Source: MED-G105 sp965263305
GTDB taxonomy: Bacteria; Pseudomonadota; Alphaproteobacteria; Caulobacterales; Parvularculaceae
Assembly (NCBI GenBank): GCA_965263305.1
Contig: OZ253666.1
Coordinates: 3,348,001 to 3,412,000, forward strand
DNA: 64,000 bases
Direction: 5' to 3'
Both the position numbers and the translations under genes were made by a program. The number at the start of each line of letters is the position of its first letter. Within the stretch, counting starts at the first letter, position 1. Shown here piece by piece: positions 33,605-41,398 of the stretch. Below the pieces are notes generated by a model, which was not told the DNA's origin, did not search any database, and saw nothing but the letters and a program-made list of their open reading frames with translations.

Positions 33605-36010
33605 TTAGACGTCAGCGCTTTTGGTATTCCTCTTGGCGCGTTTCGTTTTTGTTGCGCCTCGGGGCTTACTCAATAAAGTGCTTACTGTGCCTTCGCTTTT
33701 TGTGATCCGCCCTTTTGATTTTTGTTCGACGCGCGCCTCCACATCGGTTTGACGGGCAAGGGGGTCGTCAGCAATGGCGAGTTCCGTTTCCTGCAGCCGT
33801 TTAATTTCATCGCGTAATCGCGCCGCTGTTTCAAATTCCAGGTTGGAGGCTGCTTCGCGCATTTCGGCTTCCAACGCTTCAATATGAGTGCGAAGGTTGC
33901 CGCCCATGGGCGTCCCATCGTCGTAAGCCGCGGCCTCTTCCGCGAATCCGGCGACGCCGGGGCGTGCTGCCGCTGCGCCTTTGTGTCCGACGAATGTCTG
34001 GCCCATCGCCGCCTTGCGCCCGTCATCGTCATCGCGCGCGAGATCCGAAATCGTCGCTTGGACCGTCTGGGGCGTGACCCCGTGCTCTTTGTTGTGAGCA
34101 ATCTGCTTTTCTCGTCGGCGTTCGGTCTCAGCGATAGCGCGCTCCATTGAGCCTGTCATGCCATCGGCATACAGAATAACGCGACCATCGACGTTCCGTG
34201 CCGCGCGTCCAATTGTCTGCACAAGCGATGTTTCTGAACGCAGAAATCCTTCTTTATCGGCATCGAGGATCGCGACCAATTTGCATTCAGGGATATCGAG
34301 GCCCTCGCGCAGGAGATTGATTCCCACCAACACATCAAAGGCGCCAAGGCGCAAATCCCGGATGATTTCAATCCGCTCCAGCGTATCAATATCTGAGTGC
34401 ATATAGCGCACACGCACGCCTTGTTCGTGCATGTATTCAGTCAGGTCCTCCGCCATCCGTTTGGTGAGAGTGGTGACAAGGACGCGTCCGCCAGTTTTAG
34501 CGACCTGTTTGCATTCTTCGATGACATCATCGACCTGGTTCGATTTATCGCTGGTGACCGGGCGTATCTCGATCTCGGGATCGATAAGACCTGTAGGGCG
34601 AATGACCTGCTCGGTGAAGACGCCGCCGGTTTGACCCAATTCCCACGGGCCGGGGGTTGCAGAAACATGCACCGTTTGCGGGCGCATTTTCTCCCATTCC
34701 TCGAATTTCAAAGGGCGATTGTCCATGCACGAGGGCAACCGGAAGCCATATTCTGCGAGGGTCCGTTTCCGGTTGAAGTCACCTCGAAACATGGCGCCGA
34801 CCTGGGGCACGGTTACGTGACTCTCGTCACAGAACAAAAGGGCGTTTTCCGGCAAGTACTCGAAAAGCGTCGGGGGAGGTTCACCTGGTCGGCGGCCGGT
34901 AAGATATCTGGAATAATTCTCGATTCCATTGCAAGAGCCGGTAGCCTGCATCATCTCCAGGTCGAACTGGACGCGCTGCTCGAGGCGCTGCGCCTCGAGC
35001 AGCCTACCTTCTTCCTTCATCTTCGGGAGAACCTGCGCCAATTCCGCAGAGATTTTATCCATCGCCTGATTGAGGGTCGGGCGCGGCGTGACGTAGTGAC
35101 TGTTGGCGTACACGAACACTTTTTCCAACGGGCCAGATTTCTGCCCCGTTAGGGGGTCAAATTCGTCAATCGACTCTATTTCGTCGCCAAACATTGAAAC
35201 GCGCCAGGCGCGGTCTTCGTAGTGCGCGGGGAAAATCTCGATAATGTCACCGCGCGCCCGAAAACATCCGCGAGCGAAGGCGGCGTCGTTGCGGCGATAT
35301 TGCAGGGCCACCAGATCCGCAAGCAAGGTTTTGCGGGTAATCTCTTGGCCTACCTCTAGCGAAAACGTCATCGCCGTATAGGTCTCAACGGACCCAATGC
35401 CGTAGATGCAGGAGACGGAGGCGACGATGACGACGTCATCCCGTTCCAACAGGGCGCGTGTCGCGGCATGGCGCATACGATCAATTTGTTCGTTAATCGA
35501 GCTTTCTTTCTCGATGTAAGTATCCGTACGCGGTACATACGCTTCGGGCTGGTAGTAATCGTAATAGGAAACAAAATACTCGACCGCGTTGTCGGGGAAG
35601 AAGGCCTTAAATTCGCTGTAGAGCTGAGCGGCGAGTGTTTTGTTGTGGGCGAGGATCAAAGCGGGCCGCTGCTCCGCCTCGATGATTTTCGCCATGGTGA
35701 ATGTCTTGCCCGTCCCCGTTGCGCCCAGCAGCACCTGGTCAAATTCGTTTTCCCGGATACCATTTGACAACTCTGAGATTGCCTGGGGTTGATCGCCTGC
35801 GGGCTCATAGGCGGATTTTACCCGAAGAGGACGAGATAAACTTTTCGACGTCACCGGGCGTTCTGGGCGGTGTGGCTCCCAAACCGTCGGCGCATGGGTG
35901 TCGTGATAAGTTGCAACGGCTTCCGAAAAACCACCAGGCGTGACCTCCGCCTTCGGTGTTGTCGGATGGGGCGCCGACTTGGCGCGGGATTTTGAGGGGG
36001 AGGAGGGCAT
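33605..36010 (-). CDS. uvrB: Excinuclease ABC subunit UvrB
   Basis: UvrB is the central damage-verifying helicase-like subunit of nucleotide excision repair. The 801-residue protein has the Walker A GATGTGKTFTMA, the YYDYYQPEAYVPRTDTYIEK region with the beta-hairpin that follows, helicase motifs (including GINLLREGLDIPE and QTIGRAARN) and the UVR domain near the end (EALEAEMREAASNLEFETAARLRDEI) that contacts UvrC. An N-terminal extension of about 60 residues and a basic C-terminal tail make it longer than the 670 of E. coli, as is common in alphaproteobacteria. The ATG at 36010 is preferred; the frame upstream has no family character. An unusual hairpin lies in its leader. Confidence 0.95.
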   Translation of the reverse strand: MPSSPSKSRAKSAPHPTTPKAEVTPGGFSEAVATYHDTHAPTVWEPHRPERPVTSKSLSRPLRVKSAYEPAGDQPQAISELSNGIRENEFDQVLLGATGTGKTFTMAKIIEAEQRPALILAHNKTLAAQLYSEFKAFFPDNAVEYFVSYYDYYQPEAYVPRTDTYIEKESSINEQIDRMRHAATRALLERDDVVIVASVSCIYGIGSVETYTAMTFSLEVGQEITRKTLLADLVALQYRRNDAAFARGCFRARGDIIEIFPAHYEDRAWRVSMFGDEIESIDEFDPLTGQKSGPLEKVFVYANSHYVTPRPTLNQAMDKISAELAQVLPKMKEEGRLLEAQRLEQRVQFDLEMMQATGSCNGIENYSRYLTGRRPGEPPPTLFEYLPENALLFCDESHVTVPQVGAMFRGDFNRKRTLAEYGFRLPSCMDNRPLKFEEWEKMRPQTVHVSATPGPWELGQTGGVFTEQVIRPTGLIDPEIEIRPVTSDKSNQVDDVIEECKQVAKTGGRVLVTTLTKRMAEDLTEYMHEQGVRVRYMHSDIDTLERIEIIRDLRLGAFDVLVGINLLREGLDIPECKLVAILDADKEGFLRSETSLVQTIGRAARNVDGRVILYADGMTGSMERAIAETERRREKQIAHNKEHGVTPQTVQATISDLARDDDDGRKAAMGQTFVGHKGAAAARPGVAGFAEEAAAYDDGTPMGGNLRTHIEALEAEMREAASNLEFETAARLRDEIKRLQETELAIADDPLARQTDVEARVEQKSKGRITKSEGTVSTLLSKPRGATKTKRAKRNTKSADV

Positions 36011-36363
36011 AGCCTGAAAATAAGCTGAGCCCGACAAAAAGAAAGGGCCAAAAGAAAACGGCGCCGTCTCGGGGGGGAAAGACGGCGCCGTTAAATTCGC
36101 TGCTCGACGGGGGGGAGGTAAACAAGCAGCGTTTTCGTTGACAAGAACAATATACAAAACACCTCGCTCCCATACTATCCACGCATTTTCACGTTGGCGC
36201 GAACGGGCTTCTGGGGAAAACATGGATTTTGAGCTACATAAGTCGACGGTTCATTCCTGAAAAAATTGGCTTTTTCGCGTGCGCCATCGGGTTATACTGA
36301 CATCGCAAAACCGTGATCACGGCGATGAAATTTAAAATTTCTCCAAACCGAGGGGCGATAAAA
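36011..36363. other. Intergenic region between uvrB and the DUF885 gene
   Basis: This 353-bp region separates divergent genes. It contains the uvrB leader hairpin (36057-36092) and an AT-rich stretch near 36135-36160 that may hold the uvrB promoter. No gene is supported in it. Confidence 0.5.
36057..36092 (-). promoter_or_regulatory. Terminator-like hairpin in the uvrB leader
   Basis: A perfect 12-bp inverted repeat (AACGGCGCCGTC / GACGGCGCCGTT) surrounds a 12-base loop. On the uvrB strand the stem is followed by TTCTTTT, the layout of an intrinsic terminator, about 47 bp before the ATG. If the promoter is upstream, it could attenuate uvrB; alternatively it blocks read-through from elsewhere or lies outside the transcript. 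Confidence 0.65.
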
Positions 36364-38286
36364 ATGAGAAAAACGAAAATGCGACCGCTGATGACGGGGG
36401 CGATTCTTGGCGCGGCTCTGCTTTTGAATGCACCATTTGACCGCGGTGTTTTGAGCGCCCGCGCGGCGGAGAACACCGGACAGGCGGGAGATATCCGCCA
36501 AATTGAAACACGGGCGCCTGCTTTGGCGCAAAGCAATGAAACTTCGCGTCGGGCGTCTGATGCTTTCGCCCAAGAAAAGGTTCCGGCCGCGCTGACGGAT
36601 CAGGTCTTGGCCGATCTTTTTCAAAGGTACTGGGCCTATGAGATGAAACAGGACCCATTCGCAGCCACAAGCGCGGGTATCAATGAATTTAACGACGAGG
36701 CGCCCGATGTCAGCCCAGAAGCCATCGATGCGCGCAACAAAGTACGACGAACATTTCTATCACAACTCAACGCGATCGACCTCGACAGCGCCTCACCAAA
36801 CATGGCGGTCAGCGCCGGGATTCTTCGGTTTATTTTAAAAAGCAACGTCGCCCGCGCGCCCTATAAAGCATGGCGTGCGCCTTTCTTGTCAGATTCCGGA
36901 TTTCATATGCGGATGGGCTTTGTCGTTGGCGCGACGCCATTTCGCACTGAAGCGGACTACGATGCTTATCTCACCCGGCTCTCCGCGCTGCCCGCCTATC
37001 TCGATCAGAACGTCGCCAATATGCGCCAAGGGATCGCCGAGGGTTTCACCCAGCCGGCGGAAATCATGCCCGGTATTTTGCCCTCTTTTGAAGCCCAAGC
37101 GAACAAAGCCGCCACGGCGCACCCCCTATTCAAGCCATTCGATCGGATCCCCGGCACCATCGGCGCTGCTAAATCAAGAAAATTAAAACGGCGGGCTGAA
37201 AACGTCATGGAGCGGGAAGTGATCCCGGCCTTCAAACGCGTTGAGACGTTTATGAAGGACGAATACGTCCCGGCGGCGATCGACAAGGTTGGGGCGCAAT
37301 ATCTGCCCAATGGTGACGAATATTACCGCACCCTCGTGCGGTTTTACACGAGCCTTGACGACGCGACGCCCGACGCCATCCATGAATTGGGCTTGAAAGA
37401 GGTCGCTCGTATTCGGGCGGAAATGGACGAGGTGATCCAGGACACTGGTTTTAACGGCGATTTTGATGCGTTTTTAGAGTTTCTGCGTACGGATGAACAG
37501 TTTTATGCTGATACGGCGGAGGAGCTCCTGAAAGAAGTCGCGCATATCGCCAAGGATATCGATGGCAAATTGCCGAAGCTCTTCGGGAAACTGCCGCGCC
37601 AACCCTATTCTGTGGAACCGGTGCCGGCGGAAATCGCTTCAAATTATACGTCGGGGCGTTACGTCGGCGCACCGCTGGATGGCGATCGCGGCGGGCAGTA
37701 TTGGGTCAACACCTATGATTTGAAAACGCGCCCGCTTTATGAATATGTCGCGCTCAGTCTCCACGAAGCGATGCCGGGTCACCATTTGCAAAGCGCGCTC
37801 GCCTTGGAAATTGAGAACGTGCCGGCATTCCGCAAGGAGTTTTACCCCCATGCCTATGGCGAAGGCTGGGGGCTCTATTCAGAAAAGCTTGGCGTTGAGC
37901 TTGATGTCTATCGCACGCCCTACGATCATTTCGGACGGCTTTCCTTTGAGATGTGGCGCGCTGCGCGCCTCGTCATTGATACGGGACTTCATTCAAAGGG
38001 CTGGACCCGTGAGCAGGCAATTGATTATCTTGCGGGTAATACAGCACTTTCTTTGCACAATGTCACAACAGAGATCGACCGGTATATCGCATGGCCGGGG
38101 CAGGCGTTATCCTATAAAATGGGTGAGCTGACTATATTGGAATTACGCGCGAAAGCCGAACGTGAGTTAGGCGATAAATTTAGTATTCGTGATTTTCACG
38201 ATGCCGTCCTTGACCGGGGCGGTGTGCCGCTCGATCTGTTGCGTCAACGCATAGACGAATATATTGCCGAGGCATCAGGAGAGTAG
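36364..38286 (+). CDS. Exported DUF885 family protein (M61-like putative peptidase)
   Basis: This 640-residue protein begins with a signal peptide (RKTKMRP, a hydrophobic stretch to about residue 22, then Ala-rich cleavage region). The DUF885 domain fills the rest. The hallmark HEAMPGHHLQ is an HExxPGH zinc-site-like motif, with the Glu-containing GEGWGLYSEKLGVE further on, in keeping with a metallopeptidase. Its substrate is unknown. The ATG at 36364 has GAGGGG upstream; two earlier in-frame starts (36313 GTG, 36325 ATG) would add a charged lead before the signal peptide. The GNAT gene follows 34 bp downstream. Confidence 0.88.
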   Translation: MRKTKMRPLMTGAILGAALLLNAPFDRGVLSARAAENTGQAGDIRQIETRAPALAQSNETSRRASDAFAQEKVPAALTDQVLADLFQRYWAYEMKQDPFAATSAGINEFNDEAPDVSPEAIDARNKVRRTFLSQLNAIDLDSASPNMAVSAGILRFILKSNVARAPYKAWRAPFLSDSGFHMRMGFVVGATPFRTEADYDAYLTRLSALPAYLDQNVANMRQGIAEGFTQPAEIMPGILPSFEAQANKAATAHPLFKPFDRIPGTIGAAKSRKLKRRAENVMEREVIPAFKRVETFMKDEYVPAAIDKVGAQYLPNGDEYYRTLVRFYTSLDDATPDAIHELGLKEVARIRAEMDEVIQDTGFNGDFDAFLEFLRTDEQFYADTAEELLKEVAHIAKDIDGKLPKLFGKLPRQPYSVEPVPAEIASNYTSGRYVGAPLDGDRGGQYWVNTYDLKTRPLYEYVALSLHEAMPGHHLQSALALEIENVPAFRKEFYPHAYGEGWGLYSEKLGVELDVYRTPYDHFGRLSFEMWRAARLVIDTGLHSKGWTREQAIDYLAGNTALSLHNVTTEIDRYIAWPGQALSYKMGELTILELRAKAERELGDKFSIRDFHDAVLDRGGVPLDLLRQRIDEYIAEASGE

Positions 38287-38320
38287 TGAGCAAAAGCCCG
38301 TCACTTAAATTTCAGAACTG

Positions 38321-38854
38321 ATGACCCGATCCCCGCCAACCATTGAGACCGACCGGCTGATCCTACGCGCGCGACGCTTGGGTGATTTTCCCGCCTATGC
38401 TGCTATGTGGGCGGATGATCGAGTGGTGAAATATATCGGCGGGAAACCCCTGAGTGAAGAAGCCGCCTGGCAAAAATTCGCCCGATCAGTGGGCCTCTGG
38501 ACATTATGCGGTTTCGGCCCATGGACCCTAGAGGAAAAATCCTCGGGGCGATTTGTCGGTGATATGGGCCCTGCGATTTACCGCCGCGAAATAGATTATG
38601 ACGGCACCGGACGGCCTGAATTCGGCTGGACGGTTGTGCCCGATGCGAGCGGAAAAGGGTACGCGACAGAAGGGTTGGGCGCTGCGATTGAATGGACAGA
38701 AAAAAACGTGTCAGGCGACACGTTTTTTTGCATTATCGAAGGAGGGAACTTGGCGTCGTTACGGGTTGCCGAAAAAGTCGGGTTCCGTCCTATCCGTCCG
38801 GTTGTCTACCACGGCGATGAGGTTTTGCTCTTGGAACGCCCGTCTTCGGGTTGA
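38321..38854 (+). CDS. GNAT family N-acetyltransferase (RimJ/RimL-like)
   Basis: This 177-residue acetyl-CoA-dependent transferase shows TDRLILRARRLGDFPAYAAMW at the start, EFGWTVVPDASGKGYATEGLGAAIEW (the acetyl-CoA pyrophosphate loop of motif A) and SLRVAEKVGFRP at the end. The type resembles RimJ/RimL N-terminal acetyltransferases, but the substrate is unknown. No clear ribosome site precedes the ATG; translation may be coupled to the upstream DUF885 gene. An unusually strong terminator-like hairpin lies within the coding region at 38700-38729. Confidence 0.88.
   Translation: MTRSPPTIETDRLILRARRLGDFPAYAAMWADDRVVKYIGGKPLSEEAAWQKFARSVGLWTLCGFGPWTLEEKSSGRFVGDMGPAIYRREIDYDGTGRPEFGWTVVPDASGKGYATEGLGAAIEWTEKNVSGDTFFCIIEGGNLASLRVAEKVGFRPIRPVVYHGDEVLLLERPSSG
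38700..38729. terminator. Terminator-like hairpin inside the GNAT coding region
   Basis: The sequence forms a perfect 13-bp stem (A7-CGTGTC / GACACG-T7) with the loop AGGC and thus has a T7 tail on both strands. It lies at codons 127-136 of the acetyltransferase. By form it is a textbook bidirectional intrinsic terminator. Confidence 0.6.
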
Positions 38855-38963
38855 ACGCGCATTCAAAAATCCATCGGTAACAAAACGGTAAATTCTTAAT
38901 GTATTACTTTTGCTGGCGTCCGTTTTGGGGCAGTGTAACGGCGGATTGGCGAGGGGTAGTTAC

Positions 38964-39224
38964 ATGACGATCGAACAGGCCGGCCTGTTTTGGTTGGCGG
39001 TTGGCGGGTATTTGGCTGCGGGCCTTGTATTTGGCATCATTTTTTTATGGATCGGGGCGGCCAAGATTGATCACGCTGCGCGCGGGTCAACGTTTCTTTT
39101 TAAAGTCACAACTTTACCCGGCGTGATGGCGCTTTGGCCTTTCGTTCTCGTTCGGTGGCTATCCGGGCGTGTCATTAACACCCCGGTCCATGATGATGCC
39201 GCGCCGTCGGAGGATGCCTCATGA
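38964..39224 (+). CDS. Small membrane protein, first gene of the Rieske operon
   Basis: This 86-residue protein has two hydrophobic segments (about 6-32 and 47-63) joined by a short basic loop (AAKIDHAARGS) and ends with an acidic tail. A GAGGGG ribosome site lies before the ATG at 38964, which rules out the upstream in-frame start at 38910. The stop overlaps the next start as ATGA. I do not recognise a family; its position suggests a structural subunit of the membrane redox complex encoded downstream. Confidence 0.8.
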   Translation: MTIEQAGLFWLAVGGYLAAGLVFGIIFLWIGAAKIDHAARGSTFLFKVTTLPGVMALWPFVLVRWLSGRVINTPVHDDAAPSEDAS

Positions 39225-39370
39225 AACGCTCCCATCGTCGACTGCATTTAGTAATTTGGTTGGCTGTCATTGGCGCTGTTGTGACAGGGGTTGTTGTTGG
39301 GCCGCGCCTCGCGCCAGCCCCCACTGACCCTCAAGCGCCCGCCGACATCTTCCAGAAAATCCCATCGTGA
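39221..39370 (+). CDS. Very small single-pass membrane protein in the Rieske operon
   Basis: This 49-residue protein starts with a basic segment (KRSHRRLH), has one hydrophobic helix at about residues 9-28 and a Pro/Ala-rich tail (APAPTDPQAPAD). Its ATG overlaps the stop of the preceding gene (ATGA) and its end lies 10 bp before the ferric-reductase-like gene. The coupling and spacing support a real gene. It may be an assembly factor or small subunit; this is inference. Confidence 0.72.
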   Translation: MKRSHRRLHLVIWLAVIGAVVTGVVVGPRLAPAPTDPQAPADIFQKIPS

Positions 39371-39380
39371 GAGTGATATA

Positions 39381-40490
39381 ATGGGTCATCAATACAAAAG
39401 CGTGCAATGGAACGGCAACAAAGTCGTTTACGATCTTTATATGCTCGCGAGTGTTATCGCCTTTATAGCGGTTTTTATGGTGGTCGGCCTCAAGCCCCAT
39501 TCTACTGGAAATGTGGCGGATCCGATCGTCCTCATGATCAGGGCTCTCGGCGTAGCATCGTTCACCATGCTGACCATTGTGTTGTTGATCGGCCCATTGG
39601 CGCGTTTAAGCCCTCGGTTTTTGCCGTTCCTTTATAACCGGCGTCACTTCGGCGTGTTAACCGCAATTGTCGCCGGTGCGCATTTTGGCCTTGCGCTTCT
39701 CTGGTACCATGGGGGCGGGCCCCTCAGCCCGTTTGTTTCCCTGATGGTGTCTAACCTTCCCGGCGACCCATTCCCGGGTGTGCCGTTTGAGCTCTTCGGG
39801 CTCGGCGCCTTTGCCATTCTCTTTGTGATGGCGGCGACGAGCCATGATTTCTGGTTGAACAACCTATCGGCGCCGGTTTGGAAAGCGCTGCATATGCTCG
39901 TCTATGTCGCTTACGGACTTGTCATTTTGCATGTCGCTTACGGGGCGCTCGTCACCGAAACGTCTCCGCTCTTGCCAATGGTCGTGTTCGGCGCAGCGGG
40001 TTTCGTTGCGTTTTTGCATGTGACTGCAGGCCTGAAAGAATGGTCGCTGGATAACGGCATGAAGAAGGCCGACATCAACAAGAAAGATGAATGGATTTCC
40101 ATCGGTGATCCGTTAGGCATTGCCGATCTGCGCGCCGTGATTGCGCCGCTTCCAAACGGCGATCGTGTCGCCGTTTTTCGTGATGGCCATAAGGTATATG
40201 CGGTGCAAAACGCTTGTCGCCATCAAAACGGTCCACTCGGCGAAGGCTGCATCATTGACGGGGCCATTACATGTCCGTGGCATGGATGGCAGTACCGGCC
40301 GGAGGACGGCGTCTCACCGCCGCCATTTACCGAGCGTATTGCGACCTATGACGTAAAAATCGAAAATGGCGACGCTTATGTGCGCGTTAAGCCTAATCCG
40401 TTGGGTCAAAAGGGACGTGTCGGGATTATTAATGATGTACCCCAAGAGACGGTCTCGATCGATGCATCCTTAGAAGGGGGCCTCGCATGA
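39381..40490 (+). CDS. Ferric-reductase-like membrane domain fused to a Rieske [2Fe-2S] domain
   Basis: This 369-residue protein joins two redox modules. Residues 15-220 form about six transmembrane helices of the ferric-reductase-like type, with histidines suited to b-heme binding (H101, H171, H184). Residues 237-350 are a cytosolic Rieske domain with ligands C279/H281 (CRHQNG) and C298/H301 (CPWHGWQY). It would carry electrons between a soluble donor and the membrane or periplasm. The direction and partner are unknown. The stop overlaps the next gene by 4 bp. The ATG at 39381 follows GAGAG; a longer upstream frame would overlap the 49-residue gene. Confidence 0.85.
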   Translation: MGHQYKSVQWNGNKVVYDLYMLASVIAFIAVFMVVGLKPHSTGNVADPIVLMIRALGVASFTMLTIVLLIGPLARLSPRFLPFLYNRRHFGVLTAIVAGAHFGLALLWYHGGGPLSPFVSLMVSNLPGDPFPGVPFELFGLGAFAILFVMAATSHDFWLNNLSAPVWKALHMLVYVAYGLVILHVAYGALVTETSPLLPMVVFGAAGFVAFLHVTAGLKEWSLDNGMKKADINKKDEWISIGDPLGIADLRAVIAPLPNGDRVAVFRDGHKVYAVQNACRHQNGPLGEGCIIDGAITCPWHGWQYRPEDGVSPPPFTERIATYDVKIENGDAYVRVKPNPLGQKGRVGIINDVPQETVSIDASLEGGLA

Positions 40491-41281
40491 GTTTGAAAGA
40501 CGGCGTATACACGGGATCTTCTGATAAACACCCAATTTTTGTCGGTTGGGATAAAGCACCCGGTGTCGATCGACGTTTCCTCCTCGGGGCATTGCCTGTG
40601 TCATTGGCGGCGACGACCGGGCTTGCCTATACGGTTTCTTCCCAGCTCGATGATCCAGGCCCGGGCGCCTGGTTGACCAACGCCACCCACGACGTCACGG
40701 GCGTTCTCGCGAGTGAGCCTTATCCCATGATCCGGGTCGCGGACGAGAATGCGCCGTTCGGCATGCGAACCGTCCTCGTCGTGGCGCAGGGTAAATGTAC
40801 GAGCGGTCTAGAGTTGGAGGCGTCGACGGGCAATCTTGTTTCGGCGAGCGGCGTTCTCATCGAGCGGGGATCTCGCCGGATGTTAGAAGTACCGCTCGCC
40901 CTATCGAAATGGATCAGCCCGGCCTCTGGCGCCGCGGCGGAGAACCTGGTGGCGCCGCCGGTTGAAAATCTTGGCCGAGCGACGCTCTCAGGCATGATCA
41001 TGGACAGTAAGTGTTTCTTCGGCGTGATGAAGCCCGCCCGGGGGCGCACCCACAAGGCCTGTGCAAGTCTTTGCATCCGCGGCGGGATTCCGCCATCCTT
41101 CTGGGTGCGCGATGGGCGGGGCGGCGAGGCCGTCTTATTGATGACAGACGCCGACGGCGGGCCTTTACGCGATGAAATTCTCCCCCTCGTTGCAGAGCGA
41201 ACCAAAGCGGAGGGTGAAATCCTGCGGGTTGGCGATCTCTTGCAATTCAGAGCCGACGCATCCGCCTACGATCTCATCTAG
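40487..41281 (+). CDS. Membrane-anchored protein with a conserved Cys/His motif (unknown)
   Basis: This 264-residue protein has a twin-arginine-like segment (DRRFLLGALPVSLAA, about 28-48) that may act as a Tat signal or an anchor, with the rest outside the membrane. The distinctive motif is DSKCFFGVMKPARGRTHKAC then ASLCIRGGIPP: C176, H189, C192 and C196 are candidate metal or heme ligands. I do not know a named function. Its ATG overlaps the stop of the ferric-reductase/Rieske gene, so it is very probably a partner of that protein. Shc follows on the same strand. Confidence 0.75.
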   Translation: MSLKDGVYTGSSDKHPIFVGWDKAPGVDRRFLLGALPVSLAATTGLAYTVSSQLDDPGPGAWLTNATHDVTGVLASEPYPMIRVADENAPFGMRTVLVVAQGKCTSGLELEASTGNLVSASGVLIERGSRRMLEVPLALSKWISPASGAAAENLVAPPVENLGRATLSGMIMDSKCFFGVMKPARGRTHKACASLCIRGGIPPSFWVRDGRGGEAVLLMTDADGGPLRDEILPLVAERTKAEGEILRVGDLLQFRADASAYDLI

Positions 41282-41398
41282 ACCAACCGTCGATCATCCG
41301 ATTTTACCGGCATGCGCGCCCTTGCTCAGTTTAGCCTGGCGAGACATAACCAGCGTGTATGGGAGCGATTGAAGAAGGAGCCCGTCTGCGGGGCTAAG

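Noticed and set aside
34976..35002. Perfect 12-bp inverted repeat with a 3-base loop inside uvrB
   Set aside because: It lies in a Leu/Glu/Arg-rich conserved helix whose codons can give such pairing by chance, and there is no T tail.
34397..35152. Long plus-strand open frame (251 codons) opposite uvrB
   Set aside because: It mirrors conserved uvrB codons; a shadow of the real gene.
36145..36160. Possible LexA (SOS) box upstream of uvrB
   Set aside because: Only one GAAC half site fits the alphaproteobacterial GAAC-N7-GAAC form; the second half reads AAAA.
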